From Anaerolineae bacterium (GTDB taxonomy: Bacteria > Chloroflexota > Anaerolineae > Aggregatilineales > JAFGMM01), in the NCBI GenBank assembly GCA_027494055.1, contig JAOSJO010000026.1:5094-69093 (forward strand): a stretch of DNA of 64,000 nucleotides, read 5' to 3'. The notes below the pieces were generated by a model. It was not told the DNA's origin, searched no databases, and saw only the letters and a list, made by a program, of their open reading frames with translations. This document shows positions 56,473 to 64,000 of the stretch, piece after piece. Positions within the stretch are counted from its first letter, which is position 1, and each line of letters begins with the position of its first letter. Made by a program: the position numbers and the translations under genes.

Positions 56473-56501
56473 GTAGGGGCGAACCGGCGGTTCGCCCCTA
56501 C
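56473..56501. repeat. GTAGGGGC palindrome
   Basis: Arms GTAGGGGCGAACC and complement around a 3-nt centre; fourth member of the family. The rest of the 56384-56665 gap holds no gene. Confidence 0.75.
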
Positions 56502-56665
56502 CGCCAGGTGTGGCGGTGGATAGGAACAGCACGCCTTTCCTCTACAGAGCGGTCAAGAAAGCGCTGCCAGTGCAATTATCCAGAGTCCATCAGTCATGGA
56601 CTACGCAAAACGCAATTTCGCAAAGCAGCCTGTGGACAAGGTAGACAGAAACAGCGCCTGCTCTG

Positions 56666-57958
56666 TCAGCCGGTGGCGGGCTGCGTGGAGGCCGCCGCCT
56701 CGCTCGTGGCCTCGCGGCGGTTTTGTTCGATGTGCATCAGCGCCGGGATGAAGAAGCCGGCGATCCCCAGGAGCACGAGCGCCAGCCCGCCGGCGATGTA
56801 GGGCACGCGCACGTCCACCGCGTCGGCCACCGGGCCGACGATGAGCAGGCCAGCCGGACTCACGGCCCACACCACCGCGCTGAACGTGCTCAAGACGCGC
56901 CCCTGCATCCCCGGCTCGACCGTCGCCTGCATGATGGCGTGCAGCGGCCCGCTTGCGACCGGCATCATGCAGCCCGTGATGAAGAGGCCCACCAGCCCCA
57001 TCCAGAACGCCGACGCGGGCGCAAGCCCAAGCACGAGGACGCCGACCCCCAGGCCGACCATCCCGACGAGCGTGGTGACGATCCGGCGCTTGAAGCCGCC
57101 CCACACGCCGAGCAGCAGCCCGCCCACGGCCATCCCCACACCCCACGCCGACTCCAGCCAGGCCAGCTCCAGCGCCTCGCCGCCGAAGTGGTTGGTCACA
57201 AGGATCGGCGCGAGGGCGAACGCCGGCTCCATGAGGAAGTTGACCGCCATCCCAATGCCCATGAGGATCACCAGCCCCCGCCACGCCGCAATGTAGCGGA
57301 AGCCGTCGCGCACGTCGCGCCACACCGACGCCGCCGGCGCAGCGCCGGCCTCGGTCGGGGCAGCGGCGCGCGGCGGCTGCGGGAGAGGGATGAACAGCAA
57401 GGGGATCACTGCAAGAAGCGCGGTGCCCACGTCAACAAAGAGGATCTGCTGGATGGGCAGCACCGCGTAGAGCAGCGCCCCCAGCGGCGGGCTGACGACG
57501 GTGACGACGCCGTTCATCGCCTGGTTGAGCCCCGCCACGCGCGAAAGGTGCCGCTCTGGCACCATGAGCGAAGTCGAGGCTTCCATCGCCGGCCAGTGAA
57601 ACGCCCCGGCGGCGGCGCGCACCAGCATCACCACGCAGATGTGCCACACCTCCGCCGAATCGGTGATGAACAGAAACGCGAGCAGCAGGCTCACCAGCCC
57701 GATAGTGCTGTCAGCGACGAGGATCACGATGCGGCGGTTCCAGCGGTCCACCAGCGCGCCGGCGACCGGCGCGAGCAGGATGTCCGGCAGCAGGGCGATC
57801 AACGTCGCGACCGCGAGCACGGTCGCCGAGCCGGTCTTGGCGGTGAGCCACCACACGAGCGCAAACTGGACCAGGCTGCTGCCGATCAGTGAGAACGCCT
57901 GCCCGATCCATATCGTGAAGAACGGGCGCTGCCATTTGCCTTGCTGCCACACGGTCAC
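56666..57958 (-). CDS. MFS transporter (DHA3-like exporter)
   Basis: 430 residues with 12 membrane helices. N-terminal FFTIWIGQAFSLIGSSLVQFALVWWL, the loop motif DRWNRRIVILVAD after helix 2, and WRDVRDGFRYIAAWRGL between helices 6 and 7 are typical of DHA3 multidrug/siderophore/macrolide exporters. GTG start after GGAGAG. It is the last gene of the minus-strand diterpene cluster, 63 bp after the response regulator, and could export the product (inference). Confidence 0.88.
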   Translation of the reverse strand: MTVWQQGKWQRPFFTIWIGQAFSLIGSSLVQFALVWWLTAKTGSATVLAVATLIALLPDILLAPVAGALVDRWNRRIVILVADSTIGLVSLLLAFLFITDSAEVWHICVVMLVRAAAGAFHWPAMEASTSLMVPERHLSRVAGLNQAMNGVVTVVSPPLGALLYAVLPIQQILFVDVGTALLAVIPLLFIPLPQPPRAAAPTEAGAAPAASVWRDVRDGFRYIAAWRGLVILMGIGMAVNFLMEPAFALAPILVTNHFGGEALELAWLESAWGVGMAVGGLLLGVWGGFKRRIVTTLVGMVGLGVGVLVLGLAPASAFWMGLVGLFITGCMMPVASGPLHAIMQATVEPGMQGRVLSTFSAVVWAVSPAGLLIVGPVADAVDVRVPYIAGGLALVLLGIAGFFIPALMHIEQNRREATSEAAASTQPATG

Positions 57959-58021
57959 GGGGCTAACTCTCCAGGGCCGGATAGCGCGTCGGACGCGACG
58001 AAACGGAGACGACGGCCCGCA

Positions 58022-58393
58022 TCACCGCGCGGGCGCGGACCGCAGGCGCTTCGCCAGATCGCGCATCTGGCTGAACGTGATGGGCTTGATGAGCACCAGG
58101 TCGGCGCTGTGCTCAACCGCATCGGCGATGCGCGGGTCGGCGGTGGCGACGAGCACGCGCGTGTGCGCAAACCGCGCCTCGGTGCGGAGACGCCGGAGGA
58201 GGTCCAGGCCAGAGACCTCCGGGAGGTGCATGTCGAGCACCACGATATCCGGCGCGGTGTCGGCCAGATACGCCAACGCCTGTTCGCCGCTCTGGGCGAT
58301 CTGCGCCTTGAATCCGCCGGCCTTCAGGGCCTGCGCGAAGATCGTCGCAATGTCGTAGTCATCCTCCACGACCAGCGCCAGCAGATCACTCAC
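58022..58393 (-). CDS. Single-domain response regulator
   Basis: 123 residues, receiver only: LVVEDDYDI with the acidic pocket, phospho-acceptor Asp in DIVVLDMHLPEVSG, the T/S position in LVATADP and the conserved Lys in LIKPIT. No output domain, so it acts through a partner protein. Overlaps the end of the histidine kinase gene by 8 bp, its evident cognate. Confidence 0.93.
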   Translation of the reverse strand: MSDLLALVVEDDYDIATIFAQALKAGGFKAQIAQSGEQALAYLADTAPDIVVLDMHLPEVSGLDLLRRLRTEARFAHTRVLVATADPRIADAVEHSADLVLIKPITFSQMRDLAKRLRSAPAR

Positions 58394-60086
58394 TTGCTGC
58401 CTCCTGCGGTGGGGTGAGCGGCAGCACGATACGAAAGGTGCTGCCCTCGCCTGATGCGCTTTTTACTGTGATGTCGCCGCCCATCAAGGTGGTGATCTGC
58501 TTGACAATCGACAGGCCCAGCCCAGTGCCGGAGTGCTTCCGGGTGACCGGGTCGCCCACCTGACGGAAGGCGTCGAAGATGTAGGATTGCGCCTCGTCGG
58601 GGATGCCCGGACCGGTGTCGATCACTTCCAACGCCCAGTGGTCTGCGTCGGGCCGGTGGACGCTGACGCGCACCGACCCTTTCTCGGTGAACTTGATCGC
58701 GTTCCCCGCCAGGTTGATGAGGATTTGCTCCAGGCGTTGCGGGTCGCCGTGCAGCGTCGCCGGCACGTCGCCGGCGATGGCGCAGGTGAAGGTCAGCCCT
58801 TTGTTCTCGGCCAGGACGCCCATCACGGCCTGCACGTTGTCGATCAGCTCTGCGGGCGCAAACTCGGAGACGTGCAGCGACAGCCGCCCCGCCTCGATCT
58901 GCGCCTGGTCCAGCAGGTTGTTGACCAGACCCAGCATCCGGCGGCTGTTGGCGATGATGCGGTCGGTTGCGCCGCGCTGGTCGCCGGTGAGCGGGCCGTA
59001 CACCGACTCGCGCAGCATGTCGGCGTAGCCCAGGATGGCGCTGAGGGGCGTGCGCAGTTCGTGGGAGGCCATGGAGACGAACGCGCTCTTCATGCGCTCC
59101 ACCTCCGCCTCGCGCGTGAAGTCACGGAACACGGCGACGGTGCCGATGGAGTCGCCGGACGCATCCCGAACGGAGGCGAAGCTCACAGAGAGCATCTTCT
59201 TGCCCCATTCGAGCCGGACGCTGGGGCTGTGCGCCTCTTCTTCGCTCAAGAAGTCGAAGACCATCTGCTGGCTTTCTTCGCTGACCTTGCCGTCCATCAA
59301 CGCCTTGATGTCGTGGCCGATCACCTGGTCGGCGGGAAGTTCGAGCAGGGTGGTGACCGCCGGGTTCGCGACGATGGCCCGGCCCGTCGTGTCGAGGACG
59401 ATGACGCCGTCGGCGATGCCTTCGAGGATCGCCTGGTTCTTGCTCGACTCGGACCGCACCGACGCCAGCGCCTCGGCCAGCGCCTGTGTGCGCTCGGCGA
59501 CGCGCTGATCCAGTTCCCGGTTGATGGCGCGCAGTTCAGCCAGCGTTTGCTCCAGGCTGCGCGCCGACAGCCACGACACGAGCGCCACGACGAAGAAGCC
59601 GATGATGGCCGGCACGTTGGGCACGATATCGACGCTCAGCGCGATCACGCTCACCAGCGCCCCCGCGATGCCGGCCATGATGAAGCTCGCGTAGGGGCGC
59701 AGGAGCACGCTCGCCATGATGACCGGGATCACGAAGAACATCAGGCTGCGCCCGTTGGCGACTTCCTGGGGCACGTCGCTGGCCGCGAAGGCAAACGTCA
59801 GGAAGAGGAGGAAGAGCGCGCTCGCCAGCACCCCTGACCGGTACCGGTTGATCGCGTAGACGATGGCGATGCCCGCGAGCGTGACCGGGATGCTCAGGAA
59901 CAGCAGCAGGACATCAAGGCCCTCGCCGGCGAACCCCAGCACGGCGATCACGCTGATGCCGGCCAGCACCGCAAGCGCGAGCACCGCCACACCCAGCAGC
60001 AGGATGTTGAGCAGCTTGCGCCGGCGCGCGTCCTCCGGGTCGGTTGACGAAACCGTCAGCAGTTGGTCAATGCGTTGCAGGTTCAT
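58386..60086 (-). CDS. Membrane PAS-sensor histidine kinase
   Basis: 566 residues. Five or six N-terminal helices (residues 25-180), a coiled linker (ELDQRVAERTQALAEALASV), a PAS domain (NQAILEGIADGVIVLDTTGRAIVANPA), the phospho-acceptor H box FVSMASHELRTPLSAILGY, and HATPase motifs NLAGNAIKFTEKG, DTGPGIPDEAQ and HSGTGLGLSIVKQI. The ATG at 60086 directly follows the stop of the class II cyclase gene (TGACATG), so they are co-translated; a GTG at 60101 is an alternative. Confidence 0.92.
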   Translation of the reverse strand: MNLQRIDQLLTVSSTDPEDARRRKLLNILLLGVAVLALAVLAGISVIAVLGFAGEGLDVLLLFLSIPVTLAGIAIVYAINRYRSGVLASALFLLFLTFAFAASDVPQEVANGRSLMFFVIPVIMASVLLRPYASFIMAGIAGALVSVIALSVDIVPNVPAIIGFFVVALVSWLSARSLEQTLAELRAINRELDQRVAERTQALAEALASVRSESSKNQAILEGIADGVIVLDTTGRAIVANPAVTTLLELPADQVIGHDIKALMDGKVSEESQQMVFDFLSEEEAHSPSVRLEWGKKMLSVSFASVRDASGDSIGTVAVFRDFTREAEVERMKSAFVSMASHELRTPLSAILGYADMLRESVYGPLTGDQRGATDRIIANSRRMLGLVNNLLDQAQIEAGRLSLHVSEFAPAELIDNVQAVMGVLAENKGLTFTCAIAGDVPATLHGDPQRLEQILINLAGNAIKFTEKGSVRVSVHRPDADHWALEVIDTGPGIPDEAQSYIFDAFRQVGDPVTRKHSGTGLGLSIVKQITTLMGGDITVKSASGEGSTFRIVLPLTPPQEAASE

Positions 60087-60087
60087 G

Positions 60088-61566
60088 TCAATCCAGCGCA
60101 CCTTCTTGCGCCGCCATGGTCAGCGCGCTCACAATCGCCGAGCGGACGACCAGCACCGGTGAGTACAGGCACTTGCCGATCCAGAGCGGCGGGTACGGCG
60201 GCTCGACCCGTCCCTCGAGCCAGATCGCGCCGCGCCGCAGCGTCCGCTCCGGGACCTCATGGCCGTGCCGCTTCGCGTGAATGAGCGCCTGCAGGCTGTA
60301 GGCCGTCTCTTCGGCGGTGGGCTGGTAATACCCCCACGAGCCGTCGGCGTTCTGCGTCTCGATCATCCAGTAGAGGGCGTCCGCGACGAGGCGGTCGCAG
60401 TAGCCGTTGCAGGCCACGATGGCATGGGAGGTCGGATAGTAGGGCGATGCGTGCCACTTGTCGAACCAGAAGATGCCGAGCGTCTGCGCGCGCTCCAGGA
60501 AGCGCAACACCTTCTGCACCGAGGGGTCGTCCACGCCCAGCCCGGCCTCGCGCAGGGCGCCCAGCACGTGAATGTTGGTGCTCGTCGAGGGGTTGGCCTC
60601 CAGCGGGTAGCAGAGGAAGTGGTTGTCGCGTTCGTAGTAGCGCACCCCGTCGAGGCCCACTTCCCGCCCATAGTGCGTCAGCACTTTGTGCGTCAGGCTG
60701 GTGGCGTCGCCATCGGTGAATGTCAGCCCGGCGACCGACGCAATGCCGCGCTCCGGGTTCCACTCGCTTTCGAGGAAGTCCAGCGATGGCTGGCAGCGCG
60801 CGCGCATCTCCGCGTCGAGCGGCCCGGTCAGCGCCAGGTTCCACAGCGTCCAGGCGTGCTCGAACACGTCAATCGGCGCGACGTAGGGGACTGCGCCGCC
60901 GACGGCATAGTGCCGCAGGTAGTTGAGCGCCTCCGGGTTGTTCGGGCAGATGTTGAGGGCGAAGAACGCCGTCGCCGCGGGGCTGTACCCCACCGAGCCG
61001 TTGGCCTCTTGCAGGTTCTCGACATCGATCAGGTGCAGGCCGTCGGAGCCGACCATCTCGGTGGAAAACGCCACGGTGACGGCGCGGTTGATGACGCCCT
61101 TCGGTAGCGCCGTTATCTTGGCTTCGCGGTGGCGGGTGAGGCGGTCGAGCGCGCCGTCCAGGCGGTCGATCAGGCCGAGCGCCTGCGCTTCGACCAGGAG
61201 CGTCGGGATAATCATCTCAAACCCCACCGTTGCGCCGGCGGGGTCGGCGGGCAGGCCAAGCGCCATGTGTTCGAGGATCGACTGCGCCCGTATCAGGCGG
61301 GAGCGGTCTTCTGGGCCGCCGTGCGTGGCAAGCGCGACCATCGCAGACAGGGTGCAGGCCATGCGGTCGTGATGGTAGCGCGGTTCGAGCGCGCCCCAGC
61401 TCCCATCTGGCAACTGGTTGGCGCGCAGCCAGTCGAGCGCCGGCCGGCTCAGGGACTCGTCCATCTCGCCCAGGCGGACAAGCCAGGCGGTGTCATACGC
61501 CGAGCGCGTGATGATGCTTGGCCCGATTGAATTGAGCAGGTCAAGGATGGTTTGGCGAAAGTCCAC
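60088..61566 (-). CDS. Class II diterpene cyclase (Rv3377c/copalyl-diphosphate-synthase-like)
   Basis: 492 residues. SAYDTAWLVRLGEMDESL near residue 22, LPDGSWGALEPRYHHDRMACTL, ENLQEANGSVGYSPAATAFFAL, and the acid motif TFTDGDATSLTHKVL near residue 275, followed by STSTNIHVLGALREAG and QNADGSWGYYQPTAEETAYSLQAL. The order and spacing match M. tuberculosis Rv3377c, which cyclises geranylgeranyl diphosphate; its DxDD-type motif is DCDTT, here DGDAT. Length excludes squalene-hopene cyclase. The GTG at 61566 is chosen to match the family start (MxFRxTLL); 13 bp after the partner gene. Confidence 0.88.
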   Translation of the reverse strand: MDFRQTILDLLNSIGPSIITRSAYDTAWLVRLGEMDESLSRPALDWLRANQLPDGSWGALEPRYHHDRMACTLSAMVALATHGGPEDRSRLIRAQSILEHMALGLPADPAGATVGFEMIIPTLLVEAQALGLIDRLDGALDRLTRHREAKITALPKGVINRAVTVAFSTEMVGSDGLHLIDVENLQEANGSVGYSPAATAFFALNICPNNPEALNYLRHYAVGGAVPYVAPIDVFEHAWTLWNLALTGPLDAEMRARCQPSLDFLESEWNPERGIASVAGLTFTDGDATSLTHKVLTHYGREVGLDGVRYYERDNHFLCYPLEANPSTSTNIHVLGALREAGLGVDDPSVQKVLRFLERAQTLGIFWFDKWHASPYYPTSHAIVACNGYCDRLVADALYWMIETQNADGSWGYYQPTAEETAYSLQALIHAKRHGHEVPERTLRRGAIWLEGRVEPPYPPLWIGKCLYSPVLVVRSAIVSALTMAAQEGALD

Positions 61567-61579
61567 GATGTCTCTCTTC

Positions 61580-62544
61580 TCATTCGTCCGGATGCGCGAA
61601 TCCATTCACCAGGCGCACCTGGGGCGTCGGGTACCAGAAGTCGCCGCGCGGCTGCCGCGCGCCGACGCCCAACGTCCGCCCGATGTTGGCGTGATAAAAC
61701 GCCCGCATCGCTGACCAGTCGGCAGAGTCAACCCCCGTGTAGTCGGCCATGTCCTTGTGCCGCAGGTAGAGGTGGTCGTACAGGATGTCGCGCAATTGCG
61801 CCTCTGTGAGATAGAGGGAGGGGCTTACTGTGAAGTACAGGTCCTCGTCGCCGGTCGCCACGAGCGGCATATCGAAGGCGCAAAACCTGTCGAAGCCGAT
61901 GAACAGGTCAACCGGCGGGACGTACTCGCCATAGTACAGCGCAAGCAGGGCGCGCTTGTCGGGGATCGCCCCGTACTCGGTGTAATAGCGGACCGTCAGC
62001 GCGGCGATGGTCTCGGTGGCGTCGTGGGCAAACACGCCGAAGAACAGGCGGAACCGGTCGTGCGCCTCGGTCTGCGCGGTGGCTTTATCGAACAGCCGCG
62101 TGAGATAGGCGAAGCGCGTGCCGTCCAGGTGCTTTGCGTAATCGCCGTAGAAGCGGACCCGCACGCGGTACGCCTGGTAGAAATCCGTGAAGTCCGGGTG
62201 CTGCGCCAGACGGGCCAGCCCGGCAAGCGCCATCTCGGCGTAATCGTCGCCGCGTTCGAGCAGGTCCGGGCCAAACACGGGCGACAGGACCGTGTCAAGC
62301 CCGTGGTCGAACAGCATACGGTACAGCGCAACGTGCCGCTGTCCGATGGCGTCGAGGTACGCAGCGCCAAAGTTGGCGGCGCCCAGTTGGGCGGCGTCAG
62401 GGACTTCCTGCCATCTGTGGCGTGCTCAAGTAGGTACCACCGCCGCGTGCCGTTGATCGGGAAGACGCACACTTTCGGCCCGGCCTCCCGGATCAGGCGG
62501 GCAACTTCGAATGTGGGCAAGGCCCGAAACGTCTCGATGTCCAC
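61580..62544 (-). CDS. Rv3378c-like diterpene synthase/prenyl transferase (frameshifted)
   Basis: About 321 codons with one frame change near 62410. Starts at GTG 62544 (AGGAGG eight bases upstream): MDIETFRALPTFEVARLIREAG, then VCVFPINGTRRWYLLEH, MLFDHGLDTVLSPVFGPDLLERGDDY, VRVRFYGDYAKHLDG, FRLFFGVFAHDATETIAAL, ALYYGEYVPPVDLFIGF and LRDILYDHLYLRH. This matches Rv3378c of M. tuberculosis (tuberculosinol/tuberculosinyl-adenosine synthase), a cis-prenyltransferase fold that removes diphosphate from the class II product. The Asp of its FPFDGTRRW motif is Asn here. It lies immediately upstream of its class II partner. Confidence 0.88.
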
Positions 62545-62640
62545 GGCTTGCGCCTCCTGATGTGCGCTACGCAGCGTCACGGCCCGGCGCGGTATGTGCT
62601 GCTCCGAATGACGATCCTCACGGCGACACCTCTCAATATT

Positions 62641-62669
62641 ATCTTAATTTTCTCCACGTTAATTGTCAA
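62641..62669 (-). promoter_or_regulatory. Sigma-70 promoter of the diterpene operon
   Basis: TTGACA (62669-62664), 17-bp spacer, TAAGAT (62646-62641); start near 62634, in an AT-rich 169-bp gap. It would drive the terpene, kinase, regulator and transporter genes. Confidence 0.75.
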
Positions 62670-62713
62670 TGAGTTGTTACGTTTGTCTTCAGTTTTGACA
62701 GCACGCGGACGCG

Positions 62714-63823
62714 CTAGAAGGCAATGGCCGTCAGCAGGCGCGCCAGCCCGCGCAGCAGGCGGTTGTGCGCCGTGAAGAGCACGTACTGGTTCAGCTCCGG
62801 CTGGAACCCCAGCCGCTCTTTGGTATCGAACGCGCCGCTCCCCCAGCGCAGCGCCTTCGCCCCCGACTCAATCGCCCGGCGAATGTCGGTATAGCCGAGC
62901 AGGAAGTACACAATCGGGACCGCGTAATCCCGGCCTAGCGCCATCACACACCAGGCGTTGCCGTCGCGCAGCATCAGCTCGCAGCCCACCAGCCGGTCGC
63001 CCATCTCCGCCGTGATCCACATGGACTCCACCATGCCGGCATTCTCCAGGATGCCGCGCGTCCACGGGTTGGGCGAGGAGCGGTACTTTGCCTCCACGTT
63101 GCGGATCAGCCCCAACGCCTCGTCGATGCGCGTGACCGCCGCGCGCTCGCAGACCATGACGCTCATCTCTTCGGCGGCGCGCCAGTTGCGCCGGTAGCTC
63201 TTTCGCGTCTTGCGGCTCAGGTGGTCGAGATAGTGCGCGAAATCCGGCCACGCGATGTCCAGCCGCGTGCCCGGCTCGGCGAACGCAAACGGGCGCAGCG
63301 CCTCCGGCCAGCCCGGATACTGCGCCTCATGCTCCGCCAGGTAATCGTAGACCAGGAACAGCGCGTGATGGCGGCGCGCCTGCGCTTCGGCGACGGCAGT
63401 CAGTCGCCGCAGGGCCGCGTCGCGCAGCGGCGGGTCGGGCAGGACCAGCCCGGATACGCTCGACAGCGGCGAGCGACACAGCATGAGCGGCCAGCGGCGC
63501 AGCACCGCGAGCACGAGCCGGCGCAGCGGCTCCCAGTTGACCGGCAGCAACTCCTGGCCGGTGAGGAAGAAGGTCGCCCGCGCGACCGGCTCGCCGCCAT
63601 ACGACAGGATGATGTAGAGCGGTCGCTCTTCGGCCATCGCCGCCTCGCCGAAGCGGTACCAGCGATAGCTGGTGAACGGTCGCCCGGCGCTCAGGCGGTC
63701 CCACGCCGCCTCGCCGACCTCCGCCGCGCCATGCACGATGGCCACCTCGAAATCCGCCGCGTCCGGTTCCGGCGTCGCGGCGGGAGGGGCCAGCGCCGGC
63801 GCGGAGGGCTGCGCCTGGCTCAC
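62714..63823 (-). CDS. FemAB/GNAT-like acyltransferase
   Basis: 369 residues. Disordered Ala/Pro N terminus, then a double GNAT arrangement with FTSYRWYRFGEAAM, LDHLSRKTRKSYRRNWRAAEE (typical of Acetyltransf_6 proteins), YRSSPNPWTRGILENAGMVESMWITAEMGDRLVGCELML and CVMALGRDYAVPIVYFLLGY. The family transfers acyl or aminoacyl groups to cell-wall or polysaccharide precursors. GTG start overlaps the upstream paralogue stop (GTGA). Located just upstream of the diterpene operon, same strand. Confidence 0.85.
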   Translation of the reverse strand: MSQAQPSAPALAPPAATPEPDAADFEVAIVHGAAEVGEAAWDRLSAGRPFTSYRWYRFGEAAMAEERPLYIILSYGGEPVARATFFLTGQELLPVNWEPLRRLVLAVLRRWPLMLCRSPLSSVSGLVLPDPPLRDAALRRLTAVAEAQARRHHALFLVYDYLAEHEAQYPGWPEALRPFAFAEPGTRLDIAWPDFAHYLDHLSRKTRKSYRRNWRAAEEMSVMVCERAAVTRIDEALGLIRNVEAKYRSSPNPWTRGILENAGMVESMWITAEMGDRLVGCELMLRDGNAWCVMALGRDYAVPIVYFLLGYTDIRRAIESGAKALRWGSGAFDTKERLGFQPELNQYVLFTAHNRLLRGLARLLTAIAF

Positions 63824-64000
63824 GCCGCCTCCCCCACGCGCGCGCCCAGCCAGTGGCTGATGCGCTGGAACAGCGGCAGCCGGCTCGTGAACAGCACGTA
63901 TTCGCTGTCCATCAACGTGAAGCCCAGCCGCTGCTTGACCGCGTAGGCCTCCCGCCCGCCGAAGAGCAGCCGCGCGCCCTGCTCAATCGCGCTCTGGATC
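63820..64000 (-). CDS. FemAB/GNAT-like acyltransferase, C-terminal fragment
   Basis: Only the last 59 codons are inside the window: IQSAIEQGARLLFGGREAYA, KQRLGFTLMDSEYVLFTSRL. The same C-terminal pattern (AIESGAKALRWGSGAFDTKERLGFQPELNQYVLFTAHNRL) closes the next gene, so the two are tandem paralogues with coupled translation. Confidence 0.8.
   Translation of the reverse strand, partial: IQSAIEQGARLLFGGREAYAVKQRLGFTLMDSEYVLFTSRLPLFQRISHWLGARVGEAA

Noticed and set aside
60088..61566. Squalene-hopene cyclase
   Set aside because: Too short (about 490 residues), lacks the repeated QW pattern, and has the SAYDTAW start and DxDxT motif of diterpene class II cyclases.
61580..62544. Undecaprenyl diphosphate synthase
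   Set aside because: Shares the fold but has the full set of Rv3378c-type signatures (GTRRW, YYGEY, ILYDHxYLRH) and sits beside a class II cyclase.

Overview
The window is a 64 kb piece of a high-GC bacterial chromosome. The gene set points to a member of the Chloroflexota, probably Anaerolineae-like. It carries many secreted SH3/WD40/TolB-type proteins with Thr-Pro-rich linkers, a DUF4012 protein, ECF sigma/anti-sigma pairs, frequent TTG/GTG starts, and palindromic repeats of the kind scattered through such genomes. This assignment is inference, because no rRNA or marker phylogeny is present. About 20 genes, including essential ones (der, cdaA), carry single-base frameshifts, several at G/C homopolymers. 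The underlying assembly therefore probably contains indel errors, and these genes are annotated as single loci.

Layout. 1-1.6 kb: start of leuS (minus) behind a leucine-type T-box leader. A tRNA-Ala gene sits in the loop of T-box stem III, and a lower-GC uracil-DNA-glycosylase-like gene lies between leader and leuS. 1.6-8 kb: membrane protein, hydroxyacid dehydrogenase, tRNA-Met, rho, and a secreted SH3/beta-propeller protein. 8-20 kb: surface polysaccharide and sulfate genes (tyrosine autokinase, CapD/WbpM-type dehydratase, DUF4012, ATP sulfurylase/APS kinase fusion, RfbH) and a secreted SH3 protein. 20-24 kb: a thioredoxin-like lipoprotein with an in-frame TGA at its first catalytic Cys (probable selenoprotein) and a cupredoxin-cytochrome c-cytochrome d1 nitrite reductase (nirS) with two small membrane proteins. 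24-28 kb: moaA-D-E-C, then an ECF sigma/RskA-like anti-sigma pair. 28-37 kb: DtxR-type regulator, ROK kinase, orphan DNA methyltransferase, DUF429, a TolB-like protein, a second sigma/zinc-finger pair, FKBP, SDR, and a DCC (DUF393) protein whose CxxC is written TGA-x-x-TGA (probable double selenocysteine). 37-45 kb: zwf-pgl, uraA with an attenuator leader, WD40/SH3 protein, murJ. 45-56 kb: response regulator-GAF-adenylate cyclase, FAD reductase, der, cdaA-cdaR, TPR protein, argF, epimerase. 56-64 kb: a minus-strand cluster of an Rv3378c-like and an Rv3377c-like diterpene enzyme, a sensor kinase, a response regulator and an MFS exporter, behind two FemAB/GNAT-type transferases.

How the genes work together. 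The strongest candidate for an undescribed system is the 62.7-56.7 kb operon: a two-enzyme diterpenoid pathway like that of tuberculosinol in Mycobacterium tuberculosis, followed without gaps by a two-component system and then a transporter. The two selenoprotein candidates and the tRNA-in-T-box leader are the other unusual signals. The nir genes suggest nitrite respiration, and the adjacent moa genes supply molybdopterin, but no d1-heme maturation genes are present here. No Sec machinery (selA, selB, selD, tRNA-Sec), CRISPR array, prophage or intact insertion sequence was seen.
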